A stretch of DNA of 7,282 nt, taken from the NCBI GenBank assembly GCA_026225015.1, contig JAMFRY010000183.1:1-7282 (forward strand). Direction: 5' to 3'. Below, piece by piece: positions 1-5,138 of this stretch. This stretch comes from Alphaproteobacteria bacterium (GTDB lineage Bacteria > Pseudomonadota > Alphaproteobacteria > Acetobacterales > Acetobacteraceae). The notes beneath the pieces were generated by a model. It was given only the letters and a program-made list of their open reading frames with translations. It was not told the DNA's origin and did no database searches. Positions within the stretch are counted from its first letter, which is position 1, and the number at the start of each line of letters is the position of its first letter. The translations under genes were made by a program, and so were the position numbers.

Positions 1-448
1 CGACCTGCTTATTGCTGCCATCGATATTCCAGCTCCAGCCATGGAAGCTGCATTTGAATTCGCTGGCGCGGCCTTCAGTGCCAGACGCCCGCAGCTTGGT
101 GCCGCGATGCAGGCAGGCATTATAGTAGGCGCGGATTTCATCAGCAGAGACGCGGGTGATGATGAAGGAATAGGCGCCCAGATCATACACGTAGTAATCG
201 CCGATCTCCGGGATATGTTCCTCGCGGCAGGCAAATTGCCAGGTGCGGGTCCATAGCCGCTCATATTCCGCCTGCGCGACGGCAGGATCGATATAGCGCT
301 CGGTCGGGATGTCCTGATCGCCAAGAAATTCATAGGATTCCGAGCGCACCCATTCAGGCGCCCCGACCTTGTCCTTTGCGATGATCTCCTGCGTGCTCTC
401 CGCCGGGCAGCGTGCTTCGCCTGGCTTTAGATTGCTGATTACGTTCAT
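1..448 (-). CDS. Rieske [2Fe-2S] ring-hydroxylating oxygenase, alpha (large) subunit, N-terminal part
   Basis: The first 149 codons of a protein whose C-terminal part lies beyond the left edge. It carries the Rieske cluster motif: Cys112-Leu-His114 within ACLHRGTKLR, and Cys133-Ser-Phe-His136 followed by Gly-Trp-Ser-Trp. The spacing is C-X-H-X18-C-X2-H, slightly longer than the common X15-17. Sequence before it (Glu-Arg-Leu-Trp-Thr-Arg-Thr-Trp-Gln-Phe-Ala-Cys, then Gly-Asp-Tyr) is typical of the oxygenase large subunits of aromatic-ring hydroxylating systems. These pass electrons from a ferredoxin to a mononuclear iron in the C-terminal domain, which is not visible here. The start ATG is chosen because AGGA lies 7 nt upstream (456-459). 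The gene follows the amidohydrolase by 20 bp on the same strand, so co-transcription is likely. Family assignment is firm; the substrate is unknown. A demethylase or monooxygenase of the same superfamily remains possible. Confidence 0.93.
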   Translation of the reverse strand, partial: MNVISNLKPGEARCPAESTQEIIAKDKVGAPEWVRSESYEFLGDQDIPTERYIDPAVAQAEYERLWTRTWQFACREEHIPEIGDYYVYDLGAYSFIITRVSADEIRAYYNACLHRGTKLRASGTEGRASEFKCSFHGWSWNIDGSNKQV

Positions 449-468
449 CTGCTTGTCCTAACTTCGTT

Positions 469-1746
469 TCAGGCGGCGGCGCGCTGGGCAATGGCGCCCG
501 TTGCGTTCTTGTAAATGTTACCATCTTTCATGATCAGCGAGAGGCGATCGGGATCCGTCATGATCGACAAATTCTGCAAGGGATCGCCGTTGACCAGCAG
601 CAGGTCGGCCAAGGCGCCTTCCTGTATCGTGCCGAGATCGCCCGCATCGCGCATCGCCAAGCCGCCATTGCGGGTGGCGCAAAGCAGCGCGCCCGCCGGC
701 GTGTAGCCGTAATAATCGACGAAGAATTTCAAATCCCGCGCATTGGTTCCCTGCCGGCTCCAGGCAAAGCCATAATCGCCGCCAATCAAATGCCGTATGC
801 CGCGCTTGCGAAGCTCCGTATGCGTCTCGGCGGATTTCTCAAGCAGAGCGCCCAGCCCCATATAGCCGCCGATTTCCGGCGTCAGCCCATAGGGTGAGGC
901 TTCGCCCTCGATAATGGTGTGAAACAAGCTGACTGTCGGCACCACGAAGATGCGATCTTTCGCCGCCTCCATCATGTCGAGCAATTCCGCATCGACGAAT
1001 TCGCAATGGAACAGCCCGTCCACGCCCGCCTTGATGCAGGATTTCGAGCCTTCGATGGAGCGCGTATGGGCGTTGACCTTGCGGCCATAGGCATGCGCTG
1101 TACGCACCGCCATGTCGATTTCCTCGAAGCTCATCGGGGTCGTGTGGCCGGGGGTGTTCGGGTAGAACGGGTCGCCGGAAACGTCGAGCTTGATATTGTC
1201 GCAGCCTTCCCGGCAGCACAGCCGCACCGCCTTGCGCATTTCCTCCGGCCCGTCGACAATCATGGAAGGCCCGCCCGGGCGCGGGTCATGCACCCGGCCT
1301 TCATCGCCCATCGCGCCGGTGACCGAGAGTTCGATGGAACCGGCGCGGATCCGCGGCCCCGGCAGGCGCCCGGCATCAACCTCGTTGCGCACGGCCACAG
1401 CAAGCCGCAATTTGGCTTCCGAAGCGCCATACGCACTGGTGAAACCGGCATCCAGCAAGGCCTTGGCGCCGCGCGCCGTCGTGAAAACCTGTTCCTCGGG
1501 CGAGGGCGCGATCAAATCCTCGGTCGCCTTCACGGCCTCAAAGGACAAATGCGCATGGCCTTCAACCATCCCCGGCATCAGCGTCATGCCGGCACCGTTG
1601 ATCACCTCTCCGCCATCGCGCAGCAATTGGCCAGGCGCCCGGGAGACCGCCCGGATGCGGTTGCCCTCCACCAAAACATCGCCCTTGAATGGCGGCGCGC
1701 CGGTCGCATCGAAGATTTGGGCGCCGGCGATCAGTGTTGTGCTCAT
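469..1746 (-). CDS. Amidohydrolase-superfamily metal-dependent hydrolase (imidazolonepropionase/prolidase-like)
   Basis: A 425-aa protein with the composite beta-sandwich plus TIM-barrel architecture of the amidohydrolase superfamily. Metal-ligand candidates occur in the expected order: His64-Ala-His66 after Met-Pro-Gly-Met, Lys186 (likely carboxylated) in Asn-Ile-Lys-Leu, His227 in Asn-Ala-His-Thr, His247 in Phe-His-Cys-Glu, and Asp324 in Gly-Gly-Asp-Tyr-Gly. The C-terminal Gly-Thr-Ile-Gln-Glu-Gly-Ala-Leu-Ala-Asp-Leu-Leu-Leu-Val and Asn-Gly-Asp-Pro-Leu segments (about 372-390) return to the sandwich domain, as in imidazolonepropionase-like enzymes. Such enzymes hydrolyse C-N (amide, lactam, dipeptide) bonds in the cytoplasm; the substrate here is not determined. 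The frame is open for 63 more codons upstream, but those cross the divergent promoter region and lack a family match. ATG at 1746 has GGGAGAG 7 nt upstream and begins the usual Leu-Ile-Xaa-Gly-Ala strand. It is the first visible gene of an operon with the Rieske oxygenase. Confidence 0.93.
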   Translation of the reverse strand: MSTTLIAGAQIFDATGAPPFKGDVLVEGNRIRAVSRAPGQLLRDGGEVINGAGMTLMPGMVEGHAHLSFEAVKATEDLIAPSPEEQVFTTARGAKALLDAGFTSAYGASEAKLRLAVAVRNEVDAGRLPGPRIRAGSIELSVTGAMGDEGRVHDPRPGGPSMIVDGPEEMRKAVRLCCREGCDNIKLDVSGDPFYPNTPGHTTPMSFEEIDMAVRTAHAYGRKVNAHTRSIEGSKSCIKAGVDGLFHCEFVDAELLDMMEAAKDRIFVVPTVSLFHTIIEGEASPYGLTPEIGGYMGLGALLEKSAETHTELRKRGIRHLIGGDYGFAWSRQGTNARDLKFFVDYYGYTPAGALLCATRNGGLAMRDAGDLGTIQEGALADLLLVNGDPLQNLSIMTDPDRLSLIMKDGNIYKNATGAIAQRAAA

Positions 1747-1753
1747 CGCTTTT

Positions 1754-1760
1754 CTCTCCC
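1754..1760 (-). promoter_or_regulatory. Ribosome binding site deciding the amidohydrolase start
   Basis: GGGAGAG on the minus strand, 7 nt before the ATG at 1746. It supports this start over any of the upstream in-frame codons, which would extend the protein through the divergent regulatory region. Confidence 0.75.
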
Positions 1761-1765
1761 GTCTT

Positions 1766-1779
1766 GCGCTTGCAAGCGC
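1766..1779. repeat. Perfect 14-bp palindrome, candidate operator
   Basis: GCGCTTGCAAGCGC is a perfect self-complementary sequence centred between 1772 and 1773, 20 bp upstream of the amidohydrolase ATG and just before its Shine-Dalgarno. The position suits a repressor site or a 5'-UTR structure. A hairpin would need to sacrifice central bases for a loop, so protein binding by a dimer is the more natural reading. No binding protein can be named. Confidence 0.45.
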
Positions 1780-1891
1780 GTCGAACAAGTATGCGGTTGC
1801 GGCATGCGCAGCACCGTCAAAATTACCGATAGACCATAGCCCGTGGCATCGGCCGCTGAATGACGCGACATGCAGCGATGCTTGTCTGTTT

Positions 1892-1920
1892 CTGCCAATC
1901 CGGCGCCTCAGGATTGGCAG
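1892..1920. repeat. Perfect inverted repeat with 10-bp arms, candidate operator or hairpin
   Basis: Left arm CTGCCAATCC (1892-1901), 9-bp spacer GGCGCCTCA (1902-1910), right arm GGATTGGCAG (1911-1920); the arms are exactly complementary. It ends 54 bp before the VOC start codon in the divergent region. Arm centres are 19 bp apart, close to two helical turns, which fits a dimeric regulator binding one face of the helix. In RNA it would form a 10-bp hairpin with a 9-nt loop. No T-run follows on either strand, so it is not a classical intrinsic terminator. Confidence 0.6.
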
Positions 1921-1974
1921 CCCCGGAGGCCGCACCTAGAATCGCCCCAACTGGGAAGGAATAGGAACGGCAAG

Positions 1975-2442
1975 ATGATCACAGGTATTCACCATGTCGC
2001 GGTTCATGTCCGCGATCTCGATCGGATGGTCGCATTTTATCGCGACGCCTTCGGCTTCACGGTGGTTGGCGAGGCATTTTCCTGGAAAGACACCGAAATC
2101 GTCGACCGACTCATCGACGTGAAGCACTCGGCAGCGCGCGGCGTGATGTTGCGCGCCGGCACGTGCTACATGGAGCTGTTCCAGTTCGAGGCGCCGGAAC
2201 CGGCAGTGTCAAAGCCCCTCAACCCGCAGGACAAGGGCTACACGCATTTCTGCGTCGATGTCACCGATATCGCGCAGGAATACGAGCGATTACTGGGCCT
2301 GGGCATGACATTCGGCGCGCCGGCGCCGATCGACATGGGCCATGTCAAATCAGTTTACGGGCGCGACCCGGAAGGCAATTTGATCGAAATTCAGGAAACT
2401 GCCAGTTTCTGCGATTTCCGGCTGGATGGGTTGGCGAAGTAG
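1975..2442 (+). CDS. VOC-superfamily (glyoxalase/extradiol-dioxygenase fold) protein
   Basis: A 155-aa single-chain protein with two beta-alpha-beta-beta-beta units of the vicinal oxygen chelate fold. The opening Gly-Ile-His-His-Val-Ala-Val-His-Val and Ala-Phe-Tyr-Arg-Asp-Ala-Phe-Gly-Phe is a canonical VOC start. The four metal-ligand positions are filled: His7, Glu67 (Tyr-Met-Glu-Leu), His91 (Tyr-Thr-His-Phe) and Glu138 in Asp-Pro-Glu-Gly-Asn-Leu-Ile-Glu-Ile. Family members include glyoxalase I, methylmalonyl-CoA epimerase, lyases and ring-cleaving dioxygenases. With the neighbouring oxygenase, a role in isomerising or cleaving a catabolic intermediate is inferred, not shown. The ATG at 1975 is preferred over the upstream in-frame ATG at 1870 because AGGAA sits 7 nt before it (1963-1967), the fold begins at once, and the extra codons would run through the inverted repeat. 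It is transcribed alone, away from the amidohydrolase and towards the ferredoxin gene. Confidence 0.9.
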   Translation: MITGIHHVAVHVRDLDRMVAFYRDAFGFTVVGEAFSWKDTEIVDRLIDVKHSAARGVMLRAGTCYMELFQFEAPEPAVSKPLNPQDKGYTHFCVDVTDIAQEYERLLGLGMTFGAPAPIDMGHVKSVYGRDPEGNLIEIQETASFCDFRLDGLAK

Positions 2443-2465
2443 CGTAATCCCGGCGGCGAATTACG
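2443..2465. repeat. Short inverted repeat between convergent stop codons, possible weak bidirectional terminator
   Basis: CGTAAT (2443-2448) and ATTACG (2460-2465) form a 6-bp perfect stem with an 11-nt loop, spanning the 18-bp gap between the convergent VOC and ferredoxin genes and overlapping the ferredoxin stop. The stem is short and AT-containing and no T-run follows on either strand, so the terminator reading is weak. Confidence 0.25.
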
Positions 2466-2787
2466 GCGGGGGCGCTACGGTTACCGTGATGCCATCCAGT
2501 TCCGGGCTGAGGCGGATTTGGCAGGAGAGCCGGCTATTGGGCAGCGCGATATCGCCGAGCAGTTCCAGAACTTCCGTCTCCACCTGGTCGGGGCCGCCGG
2601 TGATCTTGAACCATTCAGGATCCACATACACGTGGCAGGTGGCGCAGGAGCAGCTGCCCCCGCAATCGGCGAGAATGCCGGCGACGCCGTTGTCCCGCCC
2701 AACCTCCATCAGCGTTTGACCGGTTAGCGCGGAAAGCGTTTTTACCTCCCCGCTTTGCTCGGTGAAGCTGACCTTAAGCGCAGTCAT
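2461..2787 (-). CDS. [2Fe-2S] ferredoxin, putidaredoxin/adrenodoxin type
   Basis: A 108-aa soluble electron carrier, the usual length for this family. Cluster ligands are Cys42, Cys48, Cys51 and Cys89, giving C-X5-C-X2-C-X37-C within Asp-Cys-Gly-Gly-Ser-Cys-Ser-Cys-Ala-Thr-Cys-His-Val-Tyr-Val, the putidaredoxin-type signature. Cys46 is an additional cysteine where alanine is common. Such proteins pass single electrons from an NAD(P)H-dependent flavoprotein reductase to a cytochrome P450 or, in some systems, a Rieske oxygenase; neither a reductase nor a P450 is visible here. The start at 2787 has AAGGAG 10 nt upstream (2798-2803). It lies 54 bp downstream of the SDR gene on the same strand, probably co-transcribed, and converges on the VOC gene. 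Assignment to the family is secure; the partner is inferred. Confidence 0.95.
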   Translation of the reverse strand: MTALKVSFTEQSGEVKTLSALTGQTLMEVGRDNGVAGILADCGGSCSCATCHVYVDPEWFKITGGPDQVETEVLELLGDIALPNSRLSCQIRLSPELDGITVTVAPPP

Positions 2788-2803
2788 ATAATCGGTTCTC
2801 CTT

Positions 2804-2830
2804 CAAACTCTCTGGCAAACTTTCTGGCAA
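2804..2830 (-). repeat. Two-copy 12-bp tandem repeat in the SDR-ferredoxin spacer
   Basis: On the plus strand CAAACTCTCTGG (2804-2815) is followed directly by CAAACTTTCTGG (2816-2827), one mismatch, then CAA beginning a third copy. It lies in the 54-bp spacer immediately upstream of the ferredoxin Shine-Dalgarno. It may be a slippage product, or a protein or RNA binding site tuning ferredoxin expression. Confidence 0.6.
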
Positions 2831-2841
2831 TCAACGGGTAT

Positions 2842-3678
2842 CTACGCACGGGCCTTCGGCACGCGTTCGGCGGTCAGGGCTTCCATGCTGAGATATTTCG
2901 TGGTCGCCCAGCCGCCATCCAAAGCGATGCTCTGGCCGTTGATATAGCTGCCTTGATCGGAGCTAAGGAAATACACCGCATTCGCCACGTCCTCGACCGT
3001 GCCGTCACGATCGAAAGGCGTCATTTCCGCATTGATGCGTTTAAACGCGTCGGCCTCCCAATAATCTTTCGTCATATCCGTCTTGATAACGCCGGGCGCC
3101 ACCAGATTGGAGCGGATGCCCTGCGCGCCGTATTGCGCGGCCAAAGTTTGCGTCAGCCCGATCAGGCCAGCCTTCACGGCGCAGTAAATGCCGCCATCCA
3201 GCCCGCCGATCAGCCCGAAAGTGGAGCCGACATTGATGATCGAGGAACCCGGCTTCATGACCGCGAGTGCGGCGCGGCAGAAGCGGAATGGCGCCTTCAG
3301 GCTGATTTCGATGACTTCATTGAGAGTCTCGTCATCCGTGGCATGCACCGGCGCCCATTTGCCGGCGCCCGCATTATTGACCAGGGTGTCGAGCCGGCCG
3401 AACCGCTCGATCGCCAGGTTCACCGCCTGTTGCGCGATTTCCGGCTGCGAAACATCGCCGGAGAGAATGGCAATCTCCGAAAGCGGGGATAATTCTTCGG
3501 CCAGCCGCTCCAGTGGCTCCAACCGCCGGGCGACGGCGACGATGCGATAGCCTTCTTCTGCAAAGCGGTGCGCAATCGCCTTGCCGATCCCTGCACTTGC
3601 GCCGGTGATCAGCAGAACCGGCTTTGCCGCCAAGGCCCCGTTGCCCTTTTCGTTCTGTTCATTCATTTCGCAACCCAT
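2842..3678 (-). CDS. Short-chain dehydrogenase/reductase (classical SDR), NAD(P)-dependent
   Basis: A 278-aa Rossmann-fold oxidoreductase. It shows the cofactor glycine motif Thr25-Gly-Ala-Ser-Ala-Gly-Ile-Gly32, Asn101-Asn-Ala-Gly104, catalytic Ser152 (Asn-Val-Gly-Ser-Thr) and Tyr165-Cys-Ala-Val-Lys169. Pro195-Gly196 and the C-terminal Asp-Gly-Gly-Trp (254-257) are also typical. Arg51-Arg52 at the end of beta-2, without an acidic residue, suggests a preference for NADP(H). Ser126 occupies the position where classical SDRs usually have the tetrad Asn. The likely role is oxidation of an alcohol or dihydrodiol, or reduction of a ketone, in the local pathway. The start is uncertain between ATG at 3678 and ATG at 3666; neither has a strong Shine-Dalgarno. 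The first 18 residues are a charged, low-conservation extension. It is followed by the ferredoxin gene and preceded by 195 bp after the AraC gene. Confidence 0.92.
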   Translation of the reverse strand: MGCEMNEQNEKGNGALAAKPVLLITGASAGIGKAIAHRFAEEGYRIVAVARRLEPLERLAEELSPLSEIAILSGDVSQPEIAQQAVNLAIERFGRLDTLVNNAGAGKWAPVHATDDETLNEVIEISLKAPFRFCRAALAVMKPGSSIINVGSTFGLIGGLDGGIYCAVKAGLIGLTQTLAAQYGAQGIRSNLVAPGVIKTDMTKDYWEADAFKRINAEMTPFDRDGTVEDVANAVYFLSSDQGSYINGQSIALDGGWATTKYLSMEALTAERVPKARA

Positions 3679-3795
3679 TTACCCGTTCAGGAGAGCAACC
3701 TAGAGCCGCCTCATAACGCCGCATCTCCCGCCGCACCACGCGAAATGGCAAGAGTCCGGGGTTTTGACGGTTCCGATCAAGCCGGGTCGCATTTT

Positions 3796-3812
3796 GCGGC
3801 AAGCCGTGCCGC
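3796..3812. repeat. GC-rich inverted repeat downstream of the AraC-family gene
   Basis: GCGGCA (3796-3801), loop AGCCG, TGCCGC (3807-3812) form a perfect 6-bp stem in the 195-bp gap between the AraC-family gene and the SDR gene. On the minus-strand transcript the stem is followed by AAAAU rather than a U-run, so intrinsic termination is not supported. The rest of the gap (3679-3873) shows no gene and no convincing promoter. Confidence 0.3.
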
Positions 3813-3873
3813 CTGCGGAACAGCCCCTCTTCGCCGGTGTCCGGCCCCGCGGCCAGCCATATTTCAATCACTG

Positions 3874-4875
3874 TTATTTGGCGCCGGAAGCCACCATTTC
3901 CGGAGCATTGCCGGCGCTGTTCAGGTCGCGATAGGCGCTTGGCGCGATGCCGAAACGCGACTTGAACATTCGGCTGAAATGCGCGCTGCTTTTGAAGCCG
4001 ACGAGATAGGCGATCTCGCAAACCAGGTGATGCTGCATTGCCGGGTCCCGGAGCCATTGTTCGGCCCGCTCCATGCGCCGTTCCCACACAAGGTTGGAGA
4101 AGGAAAGCTGGTTCTTTTTGAGGATGTGACAGAGATAGCGCAGCGAAATGCCGCATTTCTCCGCCACCATACGCGCATTCAAGTCGGGATTGACGAAATG
4201 CCGGTTGATGCAGCCCGAAATATCCGAAATCCGCTTCTCCACAACCGAGAGGCGCGGCGGCGGGTTGCCGCCAAAGCGCGCGATGGATTTGCCCAGCCCC
4301 AGCAACAGCGTGCTGACCAACTGCTCCGCGATATCGCTGTCGAGCTGATCGTCCTCCTCGAAAAGCAGCGTGAGAACCCGCTCGACAACGAAAAGATCGC
4401 CTTTCGACGTCGGAAAGGGCCGGCCGGCTTCCAGCCCGTCGCTGAGGATCGAATGGAGCTCATGCGAGGGCACTACAACATGCATGGCGTCAAGAACCCC
4501 CGCTTTATCCGGCGTCAGCTCCATGTAGAAAGGCCGCGAAGAGCGGGTGATGCAGCATTCATGCGGGCTGACCACATGCTTGATATCGGCATAGGAGACC
4601 GTGATTCGGCCGCGCCGCACAAACCAGAAAACCGTTACATCGGTCTTGTCGCTGCGGATATGGTTCCAGGAGCGCCGGAAAGTGAGGCCGGAGCGGGAGG
4701 TAAGCTTATAGATGGCATAGTTGCCGGCGACGCTCTTCTCAATATGCATATCGACTTCAGCCGGCTCCAGCGGCCGCAAGTCGCCTTCATAATAGTCGTT
4801 ATTGTTCTTGCCCCGAAATTCAAACCGCCGGTACTCCTGATTGGCGGCTGTCATGGTGAAGGCAGGTACAGGCAT
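3874..4875 (-). CDS. AraC/XylS-family transcriptional regulator
   Basis: A 333-aa regulator. The C-terminal ~100 residues (about 217-317) are an AraC-type double helix-turn-helix. The first HTH lies around 232-252 (Asn-Ala-Arg-Met-Val-Ala-Glu-Lys-Cys-Gly-Ile-Ser). The second is around 285-306 with the family signature Ile-Ala-Tyr-Leu-Val-Gly-Phe, Ser-Ala-His-Phe-Ser-Arg-Met-Phe-Lys, Phe-Gly-Ile-Ala-Pro-Ser-Ala-Tyr-Arg. The N-terminal ~200 residues resemble the effector-binding, cupin-like domain of AraC proteins that control aromatic or amine catabolism. It probably senses a pathway substrate and activates one or more of the surrounding promoters; this is inferred from position. ATG at 4875 is used; ATG at 4854 (codon 8) has no Shine-Dalgarno, while GAAAG/AGAGA purines precede the first. 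It is transcribed in the same direction as the flanking Rieske ferredoxin and SDR genes but has 195- and 243-bp gaps on either side. Confidence 0.93.
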   Translation of the reverse strand: MPVPAFTMTAANQEYRRFEFRGKNNNDYYEGDLRPLEPAEVDMHIEKSVAGNYAIYKLTSRSGLTFRRSWNHIRSDKTDVTVFWFVRRGRITVSYADIKHVVSPHECCITRSSRPFYMELTPDKAGVLDAMHVVVPSHELHSILSDGLEAGRPFPTSKGDLFVVERVLTLLFEEDDQLDSDIAEQLVSTLLLGLGKSIARFGGNPPPRLSVVEKRISDISGCINRHFVNPDLNARMVAEKCGISLRYLCHILKKNQLSFSNLVWERRMERAEQWLRDPAMQHHLVCEIAYLVGFKSSAHFSRMFKSRFGIAPSAYRDLNSAGNAPEMVASGAK

Positions 4876-5014
4876 TTCTCTAGCTTCTTTCCATCAGTGC
4901 CCCGGGTTCACCCGCGAGCCATTTGGCTTCTTAATACACCATCCCTCGGCGCTTTTCCAGCATCCTGGCGGAGCGCCCGCGCAGGCGCGAAGCTGCCGGC
5001 GCACGGCACGGCGG

Positions 5015-5039
5015 CCTAATCCCTAATCACCTGATTTAG
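5015..5039. repeat. 7-bp tandem repeat plus adjoining near-palindrome
   Basis: CCTAATC occurs twice in direct tandem (5015-5021 and 5022-5028). The second copy runs into CTAATCA-CC-TGATTTAG (5023-5039), an imperfect palindrome with one bulged T. It lies just downstream of the candidate promoter of the AraC-family gene, so it could be an autoregulatory site; AraC-family proteins commonly use direct-repeat half-sites. Confidence 0.4.
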
Positions 5040-5044
5040 CGAAA

Positions 5045-5074
5045 TTTATCCGTTTTGCTGCACTGCGAAATCAA
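5045..5074 (-). promoter_or_regulatory. Candidate sigma-70 promoter for the AraC-family gene
   Basis: On the minus strand TTGATT (5069-5074), an 18-bp spacer and GATAAA (5045-5050). Each hexamer matches consensus at 4 of 6 positions, in the most AT-rich part of the upstream region. It would give a leader of about 160 nt. Assigned by eye only. Confidence 0.28.
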
Positions 5075-5104
5075 CCACGCCAATCCGACCGAATGACGCC
5101 CTCA

Positions 5105-5138
5105 GGATGCAGGTTCAGTCATGCCTGAACCTCTATCC
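5105..5138. terminator. Imperfect hairpin spanning the 3' end of the Rieske ferredoxin gene, possible terminator
   Basis: AGGTTCAG (5111-5118) pairs perfectly with CTGAACCT (5125-5132) around a 6-nt loop that includes the stop codon. After a 2x2 mismatch the stem continues with GGAT (5105-5108) and ATCC (5135-5138), 12 base pairs in all. On the minus-strand transcript it lies at the end of the gene, where a terminator is expected, but no U-run follows. It could act as a transcript-end stabiliser or as part of a factor-dependent terminator. Confidence 0.4.

Larger units (their letters stand above)
1747..1974. promoter_or_regulatory. Divergent intergenic regulatory region between amidohydrolase operon and VOC gene
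   Basis: 228 bp containing the 5' ends of two divergent transcripts. It holds a 14-bp palindrome near the amidohydrolase start and a 10-bp-arm inverted repeat nearer the VOC start, listed separately. A relatively AT-rich patch lies at 1818-1838. On the minus strand TTGACG occurs there, but the best following hexamer is about 21 bp away, so no sigma-70 promoter can be assigned with confidence. Confidence 0.6.
4876..5118. promoter_or_regulatory. Upstream region of the AraC-family gene
   Basis: 243 bp without a credible gene. It has a short AT-richer stretch (about 5015-5075) that includes a 7-bp tandem repeat and a candidate minus-strand promoter, listed separately. The remainder (4876-5010) is GC-rich leader in which nothing definite was seen. 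Confidence 0.55.

Noticed and set aside
919..1839. 306-codon plus-strand open frame and the overlapping 249-codon frame at 1190-1939
   Set aside because: Both are antisense to the amidohydrolase, which has all its metal ligands in order; no family is recognisable in either.
1846..1881. GCATCG...CGATGC inverted repeat in the divergent region
   Set aside because: Arms are only 6 bp and 24 bp apart, which is unremarkable beside the two better repeats nearby.
1747..1935. 63-codon N-terminal extension of the amidohydrolase
   Set aside because: It crosses the divergent regulatory region including both inverted repeats, has no good ribosome binding site, and the family fold begins at the ATG at 1746, which does have one.
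2443..2465. Strong intrinsic bidirectional terminator between the convergent genes
   Set aside because: Only a 6-bp stem is present with no T-run on either strand; kept as a low-confidence inverted repeat only.
3568..5019. 483-codon plus-strand open frame
   Set aside because: Antisense to the AraC-family gene and the start of the SDR gene, both with secure motifs. The translation has no recognisable domain and the frame is a composition artefact.
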